Shown here: piece by piece, positions 19,600 through 29,708 of the stretch
Layout: every line of letters begins with the position of its first letter
How positions within the stretch are numbered: the first letter of the stretch is position 1
Source: Variovorax sp. CAN15
Lineage (GTDB): Bacteria; Pseudomonadota; Gammaproteobacteria; Burkholderiales; Burkholderiaceae_C
DNA length: 34,653 bases
NCBI RefSeq assembly: GCF_030462475.1
Contig: NZ_JASMRZ010000054.1
Span: 1 to 34,653 of the forward strand
Reading direction: 5' to 3'
Notes under the pieces: generated by a model
Databases searched by the model: none
Told to the model about the DNA's origin: nothing
Seen by the model: the letters and a program-made list of their open reading frames with translations, nothing else
Translations under genes and position numbers: made by a program

Positions 19600-20264
19600 G
19601 CGACATCCGCGTGCTCATCGGCGACGACCACCGCATCGTGCGCGAGGGCCTGAAGCAGATGCTGGGCGATCTTTCCAACGGCCTGCCCGCGATGGTGGTG
19701 CGCGCCGAGGCGCAGACCGGCCCCGAGGTGCTGGAAGCCGTGCAGGCCCTCGGCGGCCCCGAGGGCCTCGACGTGGTGCTGCTCGACATCGCCTTGCCCG
19801 GCCGCGACGGGCTCGACGTGCTGCAGGCGCTGCGCAAGCAGTGGCCATCGCTTCCGGTGCTGATGCTGAGCACCTACCCGGAGAGGCAATACGCCGTACG
19901 CTGCATCAAGCTGGGCGCATCGGGTTATCTCAACAAGAGCGCCGACGCCGACGACATGGTCGGCGCCGTGCGCAAGGTGGCGGCCGGCGGGCTCTATGTG
20001 TCCGCTGCCACGGCCGAGGCACTGGCCACTGCCGTGGGACGAGGCGCCGGGCAGGGCGCCGAGATGCTCTCGCACCGCGAGCACCAGGTGTACCGGCTGC
20101 TCAGCGCGGGGCACAGCGTGAGCGAAATCGGTGCGCAGCTGGGCCTGGCGCCCAACACCGTGAGCACATATCGCGCGCGCATCCTCGAGAAGACCGGCAC
20201 CAAGAACGACGTGGAGCTGGCCCTGTATGCCGAACGCCACGGCAAGCAGGGCTCTCCCGGCTGA
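19596..20264 (+). CDS. NarL/LuxR-type response regulator
   Basis: A 222-residue two-domain regulator. The receiver (1-125) has D10/D11, phosphoacceptor D64 (VVLLDIALPG), S92/T93 and K114. A LuxR-type HTH covers about 155-215 (LSHREHQVYRLLSAGHSVSE, then IGAQLGLAPNTVSTYRARI). Its start overlaps the kinase stop, giving translational coupling. It ends 168 bases before the importer operon, whose leader contains an inverted repeat that could be its binding site. Confidence 0.92.
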   Translation: MSDIRVLIGDDHRIVREGLKQMLGDLSNGLPAMVVRAEAQTGPEVLEAVQALGGPEGLDVVLLDIALPGRDGLDVLQALRKQWPSLPVLMLSTYPERQYAVRCIKLGASGYLNKSADADDMVGAVRKVAAGGLYVSAATAEALATAVGRGAGQGAEMLSHREHQVYRLLSAGHSVSEIGAQLGLAPNTVSTYRARILEKTGTKNDVELALYAERHGKQGSPG

Positions 20265-20296
20265 AAAAGCCCGAACACGCCACTGGCGCGTACCGG

Positions 20297-20318
20297 CTTG
20301 TAGTGCCAGCCCTACAAG
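20297..20318. promoter_or_regulatory. Inverted repeat, candidate response-regulator site
   Basis: CTTGTAG (20297-20303), 8-base spacer, CTACAAG (20312-20318): a perfect 7-bp dyad located between the response-regulator gene and the cyanate-type operon, 115 bases before the first start codon. NarL-class regulators bind short dyads. It could also be part of a terminator for the two-component operon, though no T-run follows. Confidence 0.4.
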
Positions 20319-20381
20319 GCCTCGACATCGGCGGCACGATCTGAGGCCGCAGGCTGCGCAATGGCTTCCACAGCGCCTTTC

Positions 20382-20397
20382 CGGCCCGGCGCTTGCA
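20382..20397 (+). promoter_or_regulatory. Possible sigma-54 promoter for the cyanate-type operon
   Basis: CGGCCCG, four bases, TTGCA: the -24 GG (20383-20384) and -12 GC (20395-20396) are exactly 10 bases apart and 10 of 12 consensus positions agree. The start codon at 20433 follows at a suitable distance with its own GAGGTG site. Fits nitrogen-controlled expression, but in GC-rich DNA such matches also arise by chance. Confidence 0.35.
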
Positions 20398-20432
20398 ACG
20401 GCGGCTGCATCTTTCCAACGAGGTGCACCACC

Positions 20433-21785
20433 ATGTCCAACCCGCAAGAACCGACCGCCTGCGATCCCTACGATGCCGACCGGCCACTGAACATGCGCTG
20501 CGCCTGCGGGCGCGTGCATGGCGCGCAGCGGGCAGGCGTGCTACCGGAGGACAAGCTCGAGGCCAGCCTCATGAAGGCGCTGTTCCCCGTCGACAGCGTG
20601 CGGCGCGGCTTCCTGCGCGCAGTGGGCGCGGGCACCGCGCGCGCGGCCATCGCCTCGGTGTTCCCGCTCGGCGCGCTGCAGGCCATGGCGCAGGAGAAGG
20701 CGCCGCTGGAGAAGACGAAGCTCAGGATCGGCTTCATTCCCATCACCTGCGCCACGCCGCTCATCATGGCGCACCCGCTGGGCTTCTATCAGAAGCAGGG
20801 CCTCGACGTGGAGGTGGTGAAGACGGCGGGCTGGGCGCTCATCCGCGACAAGATGCTCAACAAGGAGTACGACGCCACGCACTTCCTGTCGCCGATGCCG
20901 CTGGCCATCTCGATGGGCGCGGGCTCCAACGCGGTGCCCATGAACGTCGCGACCATCCAGAACACCAACGGCCAGGCCATCACGCTGGCCAACAAGCACA
21001 AGGACAGGCGCGACCCAAAGACCTGGAAAGGCATGAAGTTCGCCGTGCCCTTCGAGTACAGCATGCACAACTTCCTGCTGCGCTACTACGTTGCGGAAGC
21101 GGGCCTGAACCCCGACACCGACATCCAGATCCGCGTGGTGCCACCGCCCGAGATGGTGGCCAACCTGCGCGCCGGCAACATCGACGGCTACCTCGGCCCC
21201 GACCCGTTCAACCAGCGCGCGGTGTTCGAGGAGATCGGCTTCATCCACCTGCTCACCAAGGACCTGTGGAACGGCCACCCCTGCTGCGCCTTCGGCACGT
21301 CGACCAAGTTCATCGAGAAGAACCCCAACACCTTCGCCGCGCTGGTGCGCTCGGTGCTCACCGCCTCGGCCATGGCACGCGATCCGAAGAATCGCGAGCT
21401 CATCGCCAAGGTGATCGCGCCCGCGCAGTACCTGAACCAGCCCGAGACCGTGCTCATGCAGGTGCTCACCGGCAAGTTCGCCGACGGGCTGGGCAACATC
21501 CGCACCGTGCCCGACCGCGCCGACTTCGACCCGATCCCCTGGCAGTCGATGGCCGTGTGGATGCTCACGCAGATGAAGCGCTGGGGCTACGTGAAGGGCG
21601 ACATCAATTACAGGCAGATCGCCGAAAAGGTCTTCCTGCTCACCGACGCGAAGAAGCGCATGAAGGACCTGGGCCAGGCCGTGCCCGATGGCGCCTACCC
21701 CAAGTTCACCATCATGGGCAAGGTGTTCGATCCCGCGAAGCCCGACGACTATCTCAAGAGCTTCGCCATCGCGAAGACGGCCTGA
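20433..21785 (+). CDS. CmpA/NrtA-family ABC substrate-binding protein (probable cyanate), Tat signal
   Basis: A 450-residue periplasmic binding protein. It has a 56-residue polar N-terminal extension with C10, C23, C25 and H29 (MRCACGRVHG), then a twin-arginine signal (VRRGFLRAVG, RR at 57-58), a hydrophobic stretch and a likely cleavage site after AMA (residue 86). The mature part is of the nitrate/bicarbonate/cyanate type: LRIGFIPITCATPLIMAHPL, LSPMPLAISMGAG, NIDGYLGPDPFNQRAVF. The start at 20433 has GAGGTG upstream. The permease, ATPase and cyanase genes follow, so cyanate is the predicted ligand; nitrate is the alternative. Confidence 0.88.
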   Translation: MSNPQEPTACDPYDADRPLNMRCACGRVHGAQRAGVLPEDKLEASLMKALFPVDSVRRGFLRAVGAGTARAAIASVFPLGALQAMAQEKAPLEKTKLRIGFIPITCATPLIMAHPLGFYQKQGLDVEVVKTAGWALIRDKMLNKEYDATHFLSPMPLAISMGAGSNAVPMNVATIQNTNGQAITLANKHKDRRDPKTWKGMKFAVPFEYSMHNFLLRYYVAEAGLNPDTDIQIRVVPPPEMVANLRAGNIDGYLGPDPFNQRAVFEEIGFIHLLTKDLWNGHPCCAFGTSTKFIEKNPNTFAALVRSVLTASAMARDPKNRELIAKVIAPAQYLNQPETVLMQVLTGKFADGLGNIRTVPDRADFDPIPWQSMAVWMLTQMKRWGYVKGDINYRQIAEKVFLLTDAKKRMKDLGQAVPDGAYPKFTIMGKVFDPAKPDDYLKSFAIAKTA

Positions 21786-21788
21786 GCC

Positions 21789-22658
21789 ATGCGGAAGAAG
21801 GCCCTTTCGTTCAAGGCGGCGCTGGTGTCGCTGCTGATGTTCCTGCTGCTCGTCGGCGTGTGGCAGCTGGCGACCGCACCGACCACCGGTGCCTCCGCCG
21901 CGACTGGCATGACAGCCGAGCAGATCGAATACCAGAAGATGCTCGGCAAGGACCCGACGCAGGGCCAGGTGAAGAGCTCGGGTTTTCCCACGCCCGCCGA
22001 GATGGCCGCCACCGCGTGGAAGCACCTGTCGAATCCGTTCTACGACAACGGCCCCAACGACAAGGGCATCGCCATCCAGCTGGCCTGGTCGCTGGCGCGC
22101 GTCGGCCTGGGCTTTGCGCTGGCGTGCGCGGTGGCGGTGCCGCTGGGCTTCGTCATCGGCATGTCGCCGCTGCTGCACAAGGCCTTCGATCCGTTCATCC
22201 AGGTGCTCAAGCCGATCTCGCCGCTGGCGTGGATGCCGCTGGCGCTCTACACCATCAAGGACTCGTCGGTCAGCGGCATCTTCGTGATCTTCATCTGCTC
22301 GGTGTGGCCGATGCTGCTGAACACCGCCTTCGGCGTGGCCTCGGTCAAGCGCGAGTGGCTCAACGTGGCCAGCACGCTCGAGGTGAAGCCGCTGCGCCGC
22401 GCGTTCCGCGTCATCCTGCCGGCGGCGGCGCCCACCATCCTCACGGGCATGCGCATCAGCATGAGCATCGCGTGGCTGGTCATCGTGGCCGCCGAGATGC
22501 TGGTGGGCGGCACGGGCATCGGCTACTTCGTGTGGAACGAGTGGAACAACCTGTCGCTCACCAATGTGATCTTCGCGATCCTGCTGATCGGCGTGGTGGG
22601 CATGCTGCTCGACCAGGCCTTCGCGGCGCTGCAGCGGAAGGTGACCTATGTGGAGTGA
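21789..22658 (+). CDS. ABC importer permease, NrtB/CynB-like (probable cyanate)
   Basis: A 289-residue inner-membrane permease of the nitrate/taurine/cyanate class. One N-terminal membrane segment (ALVSLLMFLLLVGVWQL) is followed by a long periplasmic loop (about residues 35-95) usual in NrtB proteins, then five further segments. The ATPase-contact EAA-like loop is AEMLVGGTGIGY together with the preceding LPAAAPTILTGMRISMSIAW. Starts three bases after the binding-protein stop. Confidence 0.9.
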   Translation: MRKKALSFKAALVSLLMFLLLVGVWQLATAPTTGASAATGMTAEQIEYQKMLGKDPTQGQVKSSGFPTPAEMAATAWKHLSNPFYDNGPNDKGIAIQLAWSLARVGLGFALACAVAVPLGFVIGMSPLLHKAFDPFIQVLKPISPLAWMPLALYTIKDSSVSGIFVIFICSVWPMLLNTAFGVASVKREWLNVASTLEVKPLRRAFRVILPAAAPTILTGMRISMSIAWLVIVAAEMLVGGTGIGYFVWNEWNNLSLTNVIFAILLIGVVGMLLDQAFAALQRKVTYVE

Positions 22659-22689
22659 GCGCGCCGTTCTTCCGGCCCGAGGTGAAGCC

Positions 22690-23532
22690 ATGACCCAGCC
22701 CGTCGTTTCCGCCGCCGCCGTGGAGGCGCCGGGCGCCCGCGGCTTCCTGCGCGTGGAGGGTCTGGCCAAGGCCTTCGTGCCCGCGCGGCCCGTGTTCGCC
22801 GACGTGTCGTTCACGCTCGAGCGCGGCGAGTTCGTCTGCATCATCGGCCACTCGGGCTGCGGCAAGACCACCATCCTCAACGTGCTGGCGGGCCTGGACC
22901 AGGCCAGCGCGGGCCACGTCTTCATGGACGGGCGCGAGGTGGCCGGCCCCAGCCTGGAGCGCGGCGTGGTGTTCCAGAGCCACGCGCTCATGCCGTGGCT
23001 CACCGTGCGCAGGAACATCGCCTTCGCCGTGGTCTCGCGCTGGCCCGGGTGGTCGGCGGCGCAGGTCGATGCGCAGGTGGAGCGCTTCGTCGCCATGGTC
23101 GGCCTGCAGGCGGCCATCGACAAGAAGCCCTCGCAGCTCTCGGGCGGCATGAAGCAGCGCGTGGGCATCGCGCGCGCCTTTGCCATCAGCCCCAAGATGC
23201 TGCTGCTCGACGAGCCCTTCGGCGCGCTCGATGCGCTCACGCGCGGCACCATCCAGGACGAGCTGATGGCCATCGTGCGCCAGACGCAGCAGACCGTCTT
23301 CATGATCACGCACGACGTGGACGAGGCCATCCTGCTGGCCGACCGCATCCTGCTGATGAGCAACGGCGCCGACCTGCCGCAGGGCGGCTGGCGCGCGGGG
23401 GACATCGTCGAGACGGTGGTCAACCCGCTGCCGCGCGAGCGCACGCGCGCGTCGCTGCACCACCTCGACGGCTACTACGCGCTGCGCAACCACATCGTCG
23501 ATTTCCTCGTCACGCGCGCGAAGGCTGCGTGA
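22690..23532 (+). CDS. ABC importer ATP-binding protein, NrtD/CynD-like (probable cyanate)
   Basis: A 280-residue ATPase with Walker A GHSGCGKTT (53-61), signature LSGGMKQRVGIARA, Walker B MLLLDEPFGALDAL and switch MITHDVDEAI, as in nitrate, taurine and cyanate importers. There is no fused C-terminal binding-protein domain as seen in NrtC. The ATG at 22690 has GAGGTGA upstream; an in-frame ATG at 22648 would overlap the permease gene. It ends 48 bases before the cyanase gene. Confidence 0.92.
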   Translation: MTQPVVSAAAVEAPGARGFLRVEGLAKAFVPARPVFADVSFTLERGEFVCIIGHSGCGKTTILNVLAGLDQASAGHVFMDGREVAGPSLERGVVFQSHALMPWLTVRRNIAFAVVSRWPGWSAAQVDAQVERFVAMVGLQAAIDKKPSQLSGGMKQRVGIARAFAISPKMLLLDEPFGALDALTRGTIQDELMAIVRQTQQTVFMITHDVDEAILLADRILLMSNGADLPQGGWRAGDIVETVVNPLPRERTRASLHHLDGYYALRNHIVDFLVTRAKAA

Positions 23533-23580
23533 CCTCGTCTTCACCCTTCATCACGTTCATTTCAATCAGGAGCAAACCCC

Positions 23581-24024
23581 ATGAACCGCAACGACGTCAC
23601 CGAGAAGATCATCGCCACCAAGGTCGGCAAGGGCATCCAGTGGGCCGACGTGGCGAAGAAGGTAGGCCTCTCGAAGGAGTGGACCACCGCCGCCTGCCTC
23701 GGCCAGATGACCCTCGACGACAGGCAGGCGAAGATCATCGGCAAGATCTTCGGCCTCACCGCCGAGGAGCAGAAGTGGCTGAAGGTGGTGCCCTACAAGG
23801 GCTCGCTGCCCACCCCGGTGCCCACCGATCCGCTCATCTACCGCTGGTACGAGGTGGTGAGCGTGTACGGCACCACCATCAAGGAACTGATCCATGAAGA
23901 ATTCGGCGACGGCATCATGAGCGCCATCGACTTCAGCATGGACATCCAGCGCGAGGCCGACCCGAAGGGCGACCGCGTCAACGTGGTGCTGTCGGGCAAG
24001 TTCCTGCCCTACAAGACCTACTGA
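23581..24024 (+). CDS. cynS: Cyanate hydratase (cyanase)
   Basis: A 147-residue enzyme that converts cyanate plus bicarbonate to ammonia and CO2 in the cytoplasm; the family forms decamers. The N-terminal helical domain (WADVAKKVGLSKEWTTAACL) and the catalytic C-terminal domain are both complete. Catalytic residues equivalent to E. coli Arg96, Glu99 and Ser122 are R88, E91 (YRWYEVV) and S114 (GIMSAIDF). AGGAG precedes the ATG. It is the last gene after the importer and provides ammonium from cyanate. Its stop overlaps the convergent SDR stop by 7 bases. No cynT carbonic anhydrase or cynR regulator is nearby. Confidence 0.97.
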   Translation: MNRNDVTEKIIATKVGKGIQWADVAKKVGLSKEWTTAACLGQMTLDDRQAKIIGKIFGLTAEEQKWLKVVPYKGSLPTPVPTDPLIYRWYEVVSVYGTTIKELIHEEFGDGIMSAIDFSMDIQREADPKGDRVNVVLSGKFLPYKTY

Positions 24025-24788
24025 GCGTATTCGGCCGGCCGCGGCCTCTGCTGCTGATGCTGCCTGGCGGGCGGGCGCATCGCACCGGCCGTGATGCCGT
24101 AGCCCTCGATGGCGCCCGCGATCGAGCGCGCCACCGCATCCACCGGCACCGCGATGCGCCGGTTGGTGCGCATGCGCTCGCGCGCGTAGCTGGCCGCGAT
24201 GCGCTCGGCCAGCGGATCGATGGGGCCGTGCACGTCGGGGCTCACCACCGTCACGTGCAGCCGGCCGGCATGCTCCTGCCGCAGGCCCTCGGAGATCGCG
24301 TTCACCGCGTACTGCGTGCCGTGGTAAACCGCCGAGCCCGGCGACAGCCCGTGCATCGCCACCGGCGCCACGTTCACGATGTGGCCCCAGCCCTGCTCCT
24401 GCATCGTCGGCAGCACCGCCGCGATGCCCAGCAGCACGCCGCGCAGGTTCACGTCGATCATGAGCTCCCACTCCTCGATCTTGCGGTTCCACAGCGGCGA
24501 CATCGGCATCACGCCCGCGGCGTTGACGAGCACGTCGATCTGCTCGTGCGTCTCGAGTGCGAACTCGGCGAAGGCTTCCATGTCGGGCCGGTGCGTCACG
24601 TCGAGCCGCTGGAAGCTCGCCGTGCCGCCCGTGGCCGTGATCTCCGCCGCGAGCGCCTCCAGCCTGTCGGTGCGGCGCGCACCGAGCACCACCTTGGCGC
24701 CGCGCCGCGCAAGCAGCCTGGCGGTCGCTTCGCCGATGCCGCTGCTCGCGCCGGTGATGAGTACGACTTTTTCCTGGATCGTGGTCAT
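24018..24788 (-). CDS. Degenerate short-chain dehydrogenase family protein
   Basis: A 256-residue SDR-fold protein. The dinucleotide site is intact (TGASSGIG, 12-19; ARRTDRL; NAAG, 89-92; N114). The active site is not: the usual NISS serine region reads VNVAPVAMH, placing Pro142 where the catalytic Ser belongs, and the YxxxK motif reads Y155-H-G-T-Q159, with Gln for Lys. Only the Tyr and Asn remain. The rest (VYHGTQYAVNAISEGLRQE, then HVTVVSPDVHGPI) follows the family. ATG 24788 has GGAG upstream. It lies downstream of the secreted Atu4866 gene on the same strand. It may bind NAD(P) without normal catalysis, or use an altered mechanism. Confidence 0.85.
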   Translation of the reverse strand: MTTIQEKVVLITGASSGIGEATARLLARRGAKVVLGARRTDRLEALAAEITATGGTASFQRLDVTHRPDMEAFAEFALETHEQIDVLVNAAGVMPMSPLWNRKIEEWELMIDVNLRGVLLGIAAVLPTMQEQGWGHIVNVAPVAMHGLSPGSAVYHGTQYAVNAISEGLRQEHAGRLHVTVVSPDVHGPIDPLAERIAASYARERMRTNRRIAVPVDAVARSIAGAIEGYGITAGAMRPPARQHQQQRPRPAEYAQ

Positions 24789-24907
24789 GGTGAACTCCTC
24801 GTGCTGATCTGTCTGCCGTGGGGCGCACACTGGAATGAGCGTGGGCCGGGCATGCGGAGAAGTGTGCGTTTTCGCAAGCCGGAAGCGGTAGACGAATCGA
24901 ACGCGGT

Positions 24908-24927
24908 TTTTGCCTGATCCTGCAAAA
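24908..24927. promoter_or_regulatory. Inverted repeat upstream of the degenerate SDR gene
   Basis: TTTTGC (24908-24913), 8 bases, GCAAAA (24922-24927), in the 163-bp gap between the Atu4866 gene and the SDR gene. Operator-like in size and symmetry; it could also end the Atu4866 transcript, but it is small and has little T-run beyond the arm. Confidence 0.35.
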
Positions 24928-24951
24928 CACGCGGGCCGCTGCTTCTGCCGT

Positions 24952-25305
24952 TCAGCGCGGCGTAGTGCTTTCGCGGTAGAGCACCATGCCCGCGTGGTAC
25001 AGCACGCCGTCGCGGAACTCGCCGTCGGCCGTGAAGCCGGTGTCGTCGACGTAGTCGATGTGGTTGCCCTTGAGCCTGTAGCTGCCCTGGTAAGCGCTCT
25101 GACGCGTGCCGCGCGCCTCGTCGTATCGGCCGTTGGGGAGCAGTTCGTGGCGGATGTGGCCGTCTTGTGTCACCCACATGCCCACGAAGCGGTTCGGGTC
25201 TTCGAGCAGCCTGGGGCGTTGCTGTTGTGCCTGCGAAGGGCCCGAGGCCATGGCAAGCGATAGCGAGAGCGCGGTGAGTGCGCCAGTGCGATGTGCGGTA
25301 TTCAT
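24952..25305 (-). CDS. Secreted Atu4866-domain protein
   Basis: A 117-residue protein with a signal peptide (residues 1-27, ending PSQAQ or just after) and a small beta-rich domain that I recognise as the Atu4866 family: VGMWVTQDGHIRHELLPNGR, then YDEARG, YQGSYRLKGNHIDYVDDTGF and YHAGMVLYRES. The family resembles lipocalin-like ligand-binding barrels, but its role is unknown. It precedes the degenerate SDR gene on the same strand, 163 bases away. Confidence 0.85.
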   Translation of the reverse strand: MNTAHRTGALTALSLSLAMASGPSQAQQQRPRLLEDPNRFVGMWVTQDGHIRHELLPNGRYDEARGTRQSAYQGSYRLKGNHIDYVDDTGFTADGEFRDGVLYHAGMVLYRESTTPR

Positions 25306-25503
25306 GGTGCGCCTTGGTTCGTGGATGGAGCGTCCATTCTTGAAAAAGGCGCGGGCGGGGCGTTAGTCGCTTCGTGCGAGTTTCTTGCCTGATTCCCCGA
25401 AGCCGCAGCGTCTGGTGCGGCGGGCCGATGCATCCATCGGTAATTCGCTTTGCACGATGTCGCAAGGATTGAGCAAGAGCCCGAAATCGCCGATGCTGCG
25501 CCG

Positions 25504-26067
25504 ATGGACAACCAGTCGCCCCGGAACACGGCCCGCCTGCGCATCTACCTTGCGGGGCCGGACGTCTTTCGCCCCGACGCGAGGGCGCATTTCGTGAGGC
25601 TGTCGGGCGCCTGCGAGGCAGCGGGCCTCGCGGCCCTGCTGCCGGCCGACGGTAACGAAGAGCTGAGCTCCGAGGCGCCCGAGAAGCAGATCTACGAAGC
25701 CAACATGCAGCGGCTTCGCGGCGCCGACGGCGTCGTCGCCAATCTCGCGAGCTTCAGGGGCATGGAGCCCGATTCCGGCACCGTGTTCGAGGTCGGCGCG
25801 GCGATCGCGCTGGGCATCCCGGTCGTGGCCTATGGCGTGCCCGAAGGCAGCTACGCAGACCGCGTGCGCGCCGCGCTGCCATGCGAAGTCGACGCGAACG
25901 GCGTGCTGCGCGAAGCCGGCACCGGCATCGCGGTCGAGGACTTCGGTCAGCAGCTGAACCTGATGCTGGCATGCTCGATCCACATCGAGCCTACGCCGGA
26001 GGCGGCGTTGAAGAAGATGGCGGAAGTGCTGGCTGTCCACCACGCGACAAAAGCAGGAAACCCCTGA
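25504..26067 (+). CDS. Nucleoside 2-deoxyribosyltransferase family protein
   Basis: A 187-residue protein of the nucleoside 2-deoxyribosyltransferase family. RIYLAGPDVFRPDA is the conserved first strand and loop, ADGVVANLASFRGMEPDSG is the central part, and the Asp and catalytic-type Glu occur in PDSGTVFEVGAAIALG. Members transfer deoxyribose between bases or hydrolyse nucleotides such as 5-hydroxymethyl-dCMP, so the exact reaction is open. ATG 25504 is preferred; a TTG at 25450 would add 18 residues, and neither has a strong ribosome-binding site. The 198 bases upstream hold only small hairpins, for example CCGATG/CATCGG (25425-25440). Confidence 0.82.
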   Translation: MDNQSPRNTARLRIYLAGPDVFRPDARAHFVRLSGACEAAGLAALLPADGNEELSSEAPEKQIYEANMQRLRGADGVVANLASFRGMEPDSGTVFEVGAAIALGIPVVAYGVPEGSYADRVRAALPCEVDANGVLREAGTGIAVEDFGQQLNLMLACSIHIEPTPEAALKKMAEVLAVHHATKAGNP

Positions 26068-26127
26068 TCGAAGCGCCGCGCGCCAGCCCCTACGATCTGC
26101 TCCATCGATCACTGAATGGAGCACTGC

Positions 26128-27006
26128 ATGCCGACCACCGAGACCCACTTCGAGCTCACCGCCAACGACGGCGTCACGGTGGAGGTCCATCGGTGGCTGG
26201 GCACGGCGACAGCGTCGCGCGCCATCGTGCAGCTGGCACACGGCATGGGCGAGCATTCGCTGCGCTACCGGCACTTGGCCGAATCACTGGTGCGCGCGGG
26301 GTACGTGGTCTATGCGAACGAACATCGCGGCCATGGCAAGGGTGCGCAGGCGCGCGGCGAGCTGGGCGAGTTCGGGCCGCGCGCATTCGCCGGGCTGGTG
26401 GACGACATGGCGCTGCTGAGCCGCCATGTGCGCGGCGTGCACCCCGGGCTGCCGCTGATCCTGCTGGGCCACAGCATGGGTTCGTTCGCGCTGCAGTACT
26501 ACCTCGTCGAGCACGGTTCGCTGCTCGCGGGCGCGGCGCTGTCGGGCACCTCGGCGCTCGACCTGCTGGGCACCGCCCTGCAGTCGGGCTTCAAGCTGGA
26601 AGACATGAACGCCGCGCTGCCCGACGTGCGCACGCCCTTCGACTGGCTCAGCCGCGATCCCGCGCAGGTCGATGCGTACATCGCCGATCCGCTGTGCGGT
26701 TTCACGGTTTCGCCGGAGGGGCTGGGTTCGATGTTCGCGAAGCTGGACGCCCTCACGCCCGAGGCGATGCGCAAGACCATCCGTCCCGAGCTGCCCCTGT
26801 ACCTGTTCATCGGCGGCGAAGACCCGGTGAGCAACAAGGCCCAATGGTTCTATCCGCTGGTGGAGCGCTACCGCGAGGCGGGGCTGCGCGACGTGTCGTG
26901 CCACGTGTTCGGCGGCGCGCGCCACGAGGCGCTGAACGAGACCAACCGCGACGAGGTCGAAGCGGTGCTGCTCGCGTGGATCGCGCGGGTGGTGGCACAG
27001 GGCTGA
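26128..27006 (+). CDS. Alpha/beta hydrolase, monoacylglycerol-lipase-like
   Basis: A 292-residue serine hydrolase. Triad residues are S116 (LLGHSMGSF), D233 (FIGGEDPVSN) and H267 (FGGARHEALNE). HGMGEHSLRYRHLAESL and NEHRGHGKG are typical of the monoacylglycerol lipase / lysophospholipase (hydrolase_4) group. No signal peptide, so it acts in the cytoplasm or at the membrane face. ATG 26128 has GGAG about 7 bases upstream; ATG 26116 is possible. It follows the deoxyribosyltransferase gene by 60 bases, with no obvious functional link. Confidence 0.87.
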   Translation: MPTTETHFELTANDGVTVEVHRWLGTATASRAIVQLAHGMGEHSLRYRHLAESLVRAGYVVYANEHRGHGKGAQARGELGEFGPRAFAGLVDDMALLSRHVRGVHPGLPLILLGHSMGSFALQYYLVEHGSLLAGAALSGTSALDLLGTALQSGFKLEDMNAALPDVRTPFDWLSRDPAQVDAYIADPLCGFTVSPEGLGSMFAKLDALTPEAMRKTIRPELPLYLFIGGEDPVSNKAQWFYPLVERYREAGLRDVSCHVFGGARHEALNETNRDEVEAVLLAWIARVVAQG

Positions 27007-27075
27007 ACAGCCGGAAGAGTCCGGCCGCAAGAATGGATGGGGCAGGGCCGGGCGGCAGGTGCCGCCGGGTTGCTG

Positions 27076-27444
27076 CTACTGCTTTCTGCAGTCGCCCATG
27101 GTCACGGTGCCGTCCTTGCACTCGGTGAGCATGGGTTCGTCCGTGCCCTGCGCCGGGGCCGGCGTCGGCGCAGATGCAGGGGCAGATGCAGGAGCAAGGG
27201 CAGCCCCCGCGTCCTTCAGATAGACGACTTTCTTCGTGCCGAGCTCGCAGCTGCCCACCACCTGGCCGTTCGCCGATGCGTTGGCATCGACGACGGTGAC
27301 GGTGAAGCGTGCCACGCCGGCCGCGGCGATCTTCTGTTCGATGCGGGTGCGCAGCGCTTCGCAGTCCTCGGCCGCATGGGCAGCGCCCGCTACGCCGGCC
27401 AGGGCCAGCGCGACGGGGAGCATTGCGAGCCAGGACTTCTTCAT
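27076..27444 (-). CDS. Secreted DUF1161-family protein
   Basis: A 122-residue periplasmic protein with a clear signal peptide (MKKSWLAMLPVALALAG, cleavage near AHAA) and a short domain containing EDCEALRTRIEQKIAAAGV, VVGSCELGTKKVVY, which fits DUF1161. An Ala/Pro linker (residues 82-98) leads to a second cysteine pair near the C-terminus (C109, C119; with C28 and C66 earlier). ATG 27444 is favoured over ATG 27450 because GGGTGG then sits 8 bases upstream. It lies 26 bases after icd on the same strand, so may be read through from it. Function unknown. Confidence 0.78.
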   Translation of the reverse strand: MKKSWLAMLPVALALAGVAGAAHAAEDCEALRTRIEQKIAAAGVARFTVTVVDANASANGQVVGSCELGTKKVVYLKDAGAALAPASAPASAPTPAPAQGTDEPMLTECKDGTVTMGDCRKQ

Positions 27445-27470
27445 GACCATTGCCACCCGCACGATCCGGA

Positions 27471-29708
<2,238 letters not shown>

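Noticed and set aside
20421..20436. TGCACCA near the start of the cyanate-type binding protein as an NtrC half-site
   Set aside because: Single half-site without the second arm and located downstream of the putative promoter, overlapping the start codon.
20541..23444. 967-codon minus-strand frame across the cyanate-type importer genes
   Set aside because: Lies antisense to three well-recognised ABC genes; its low-complexity His/Arg/Gly/Glu composition marks a shadow frame.
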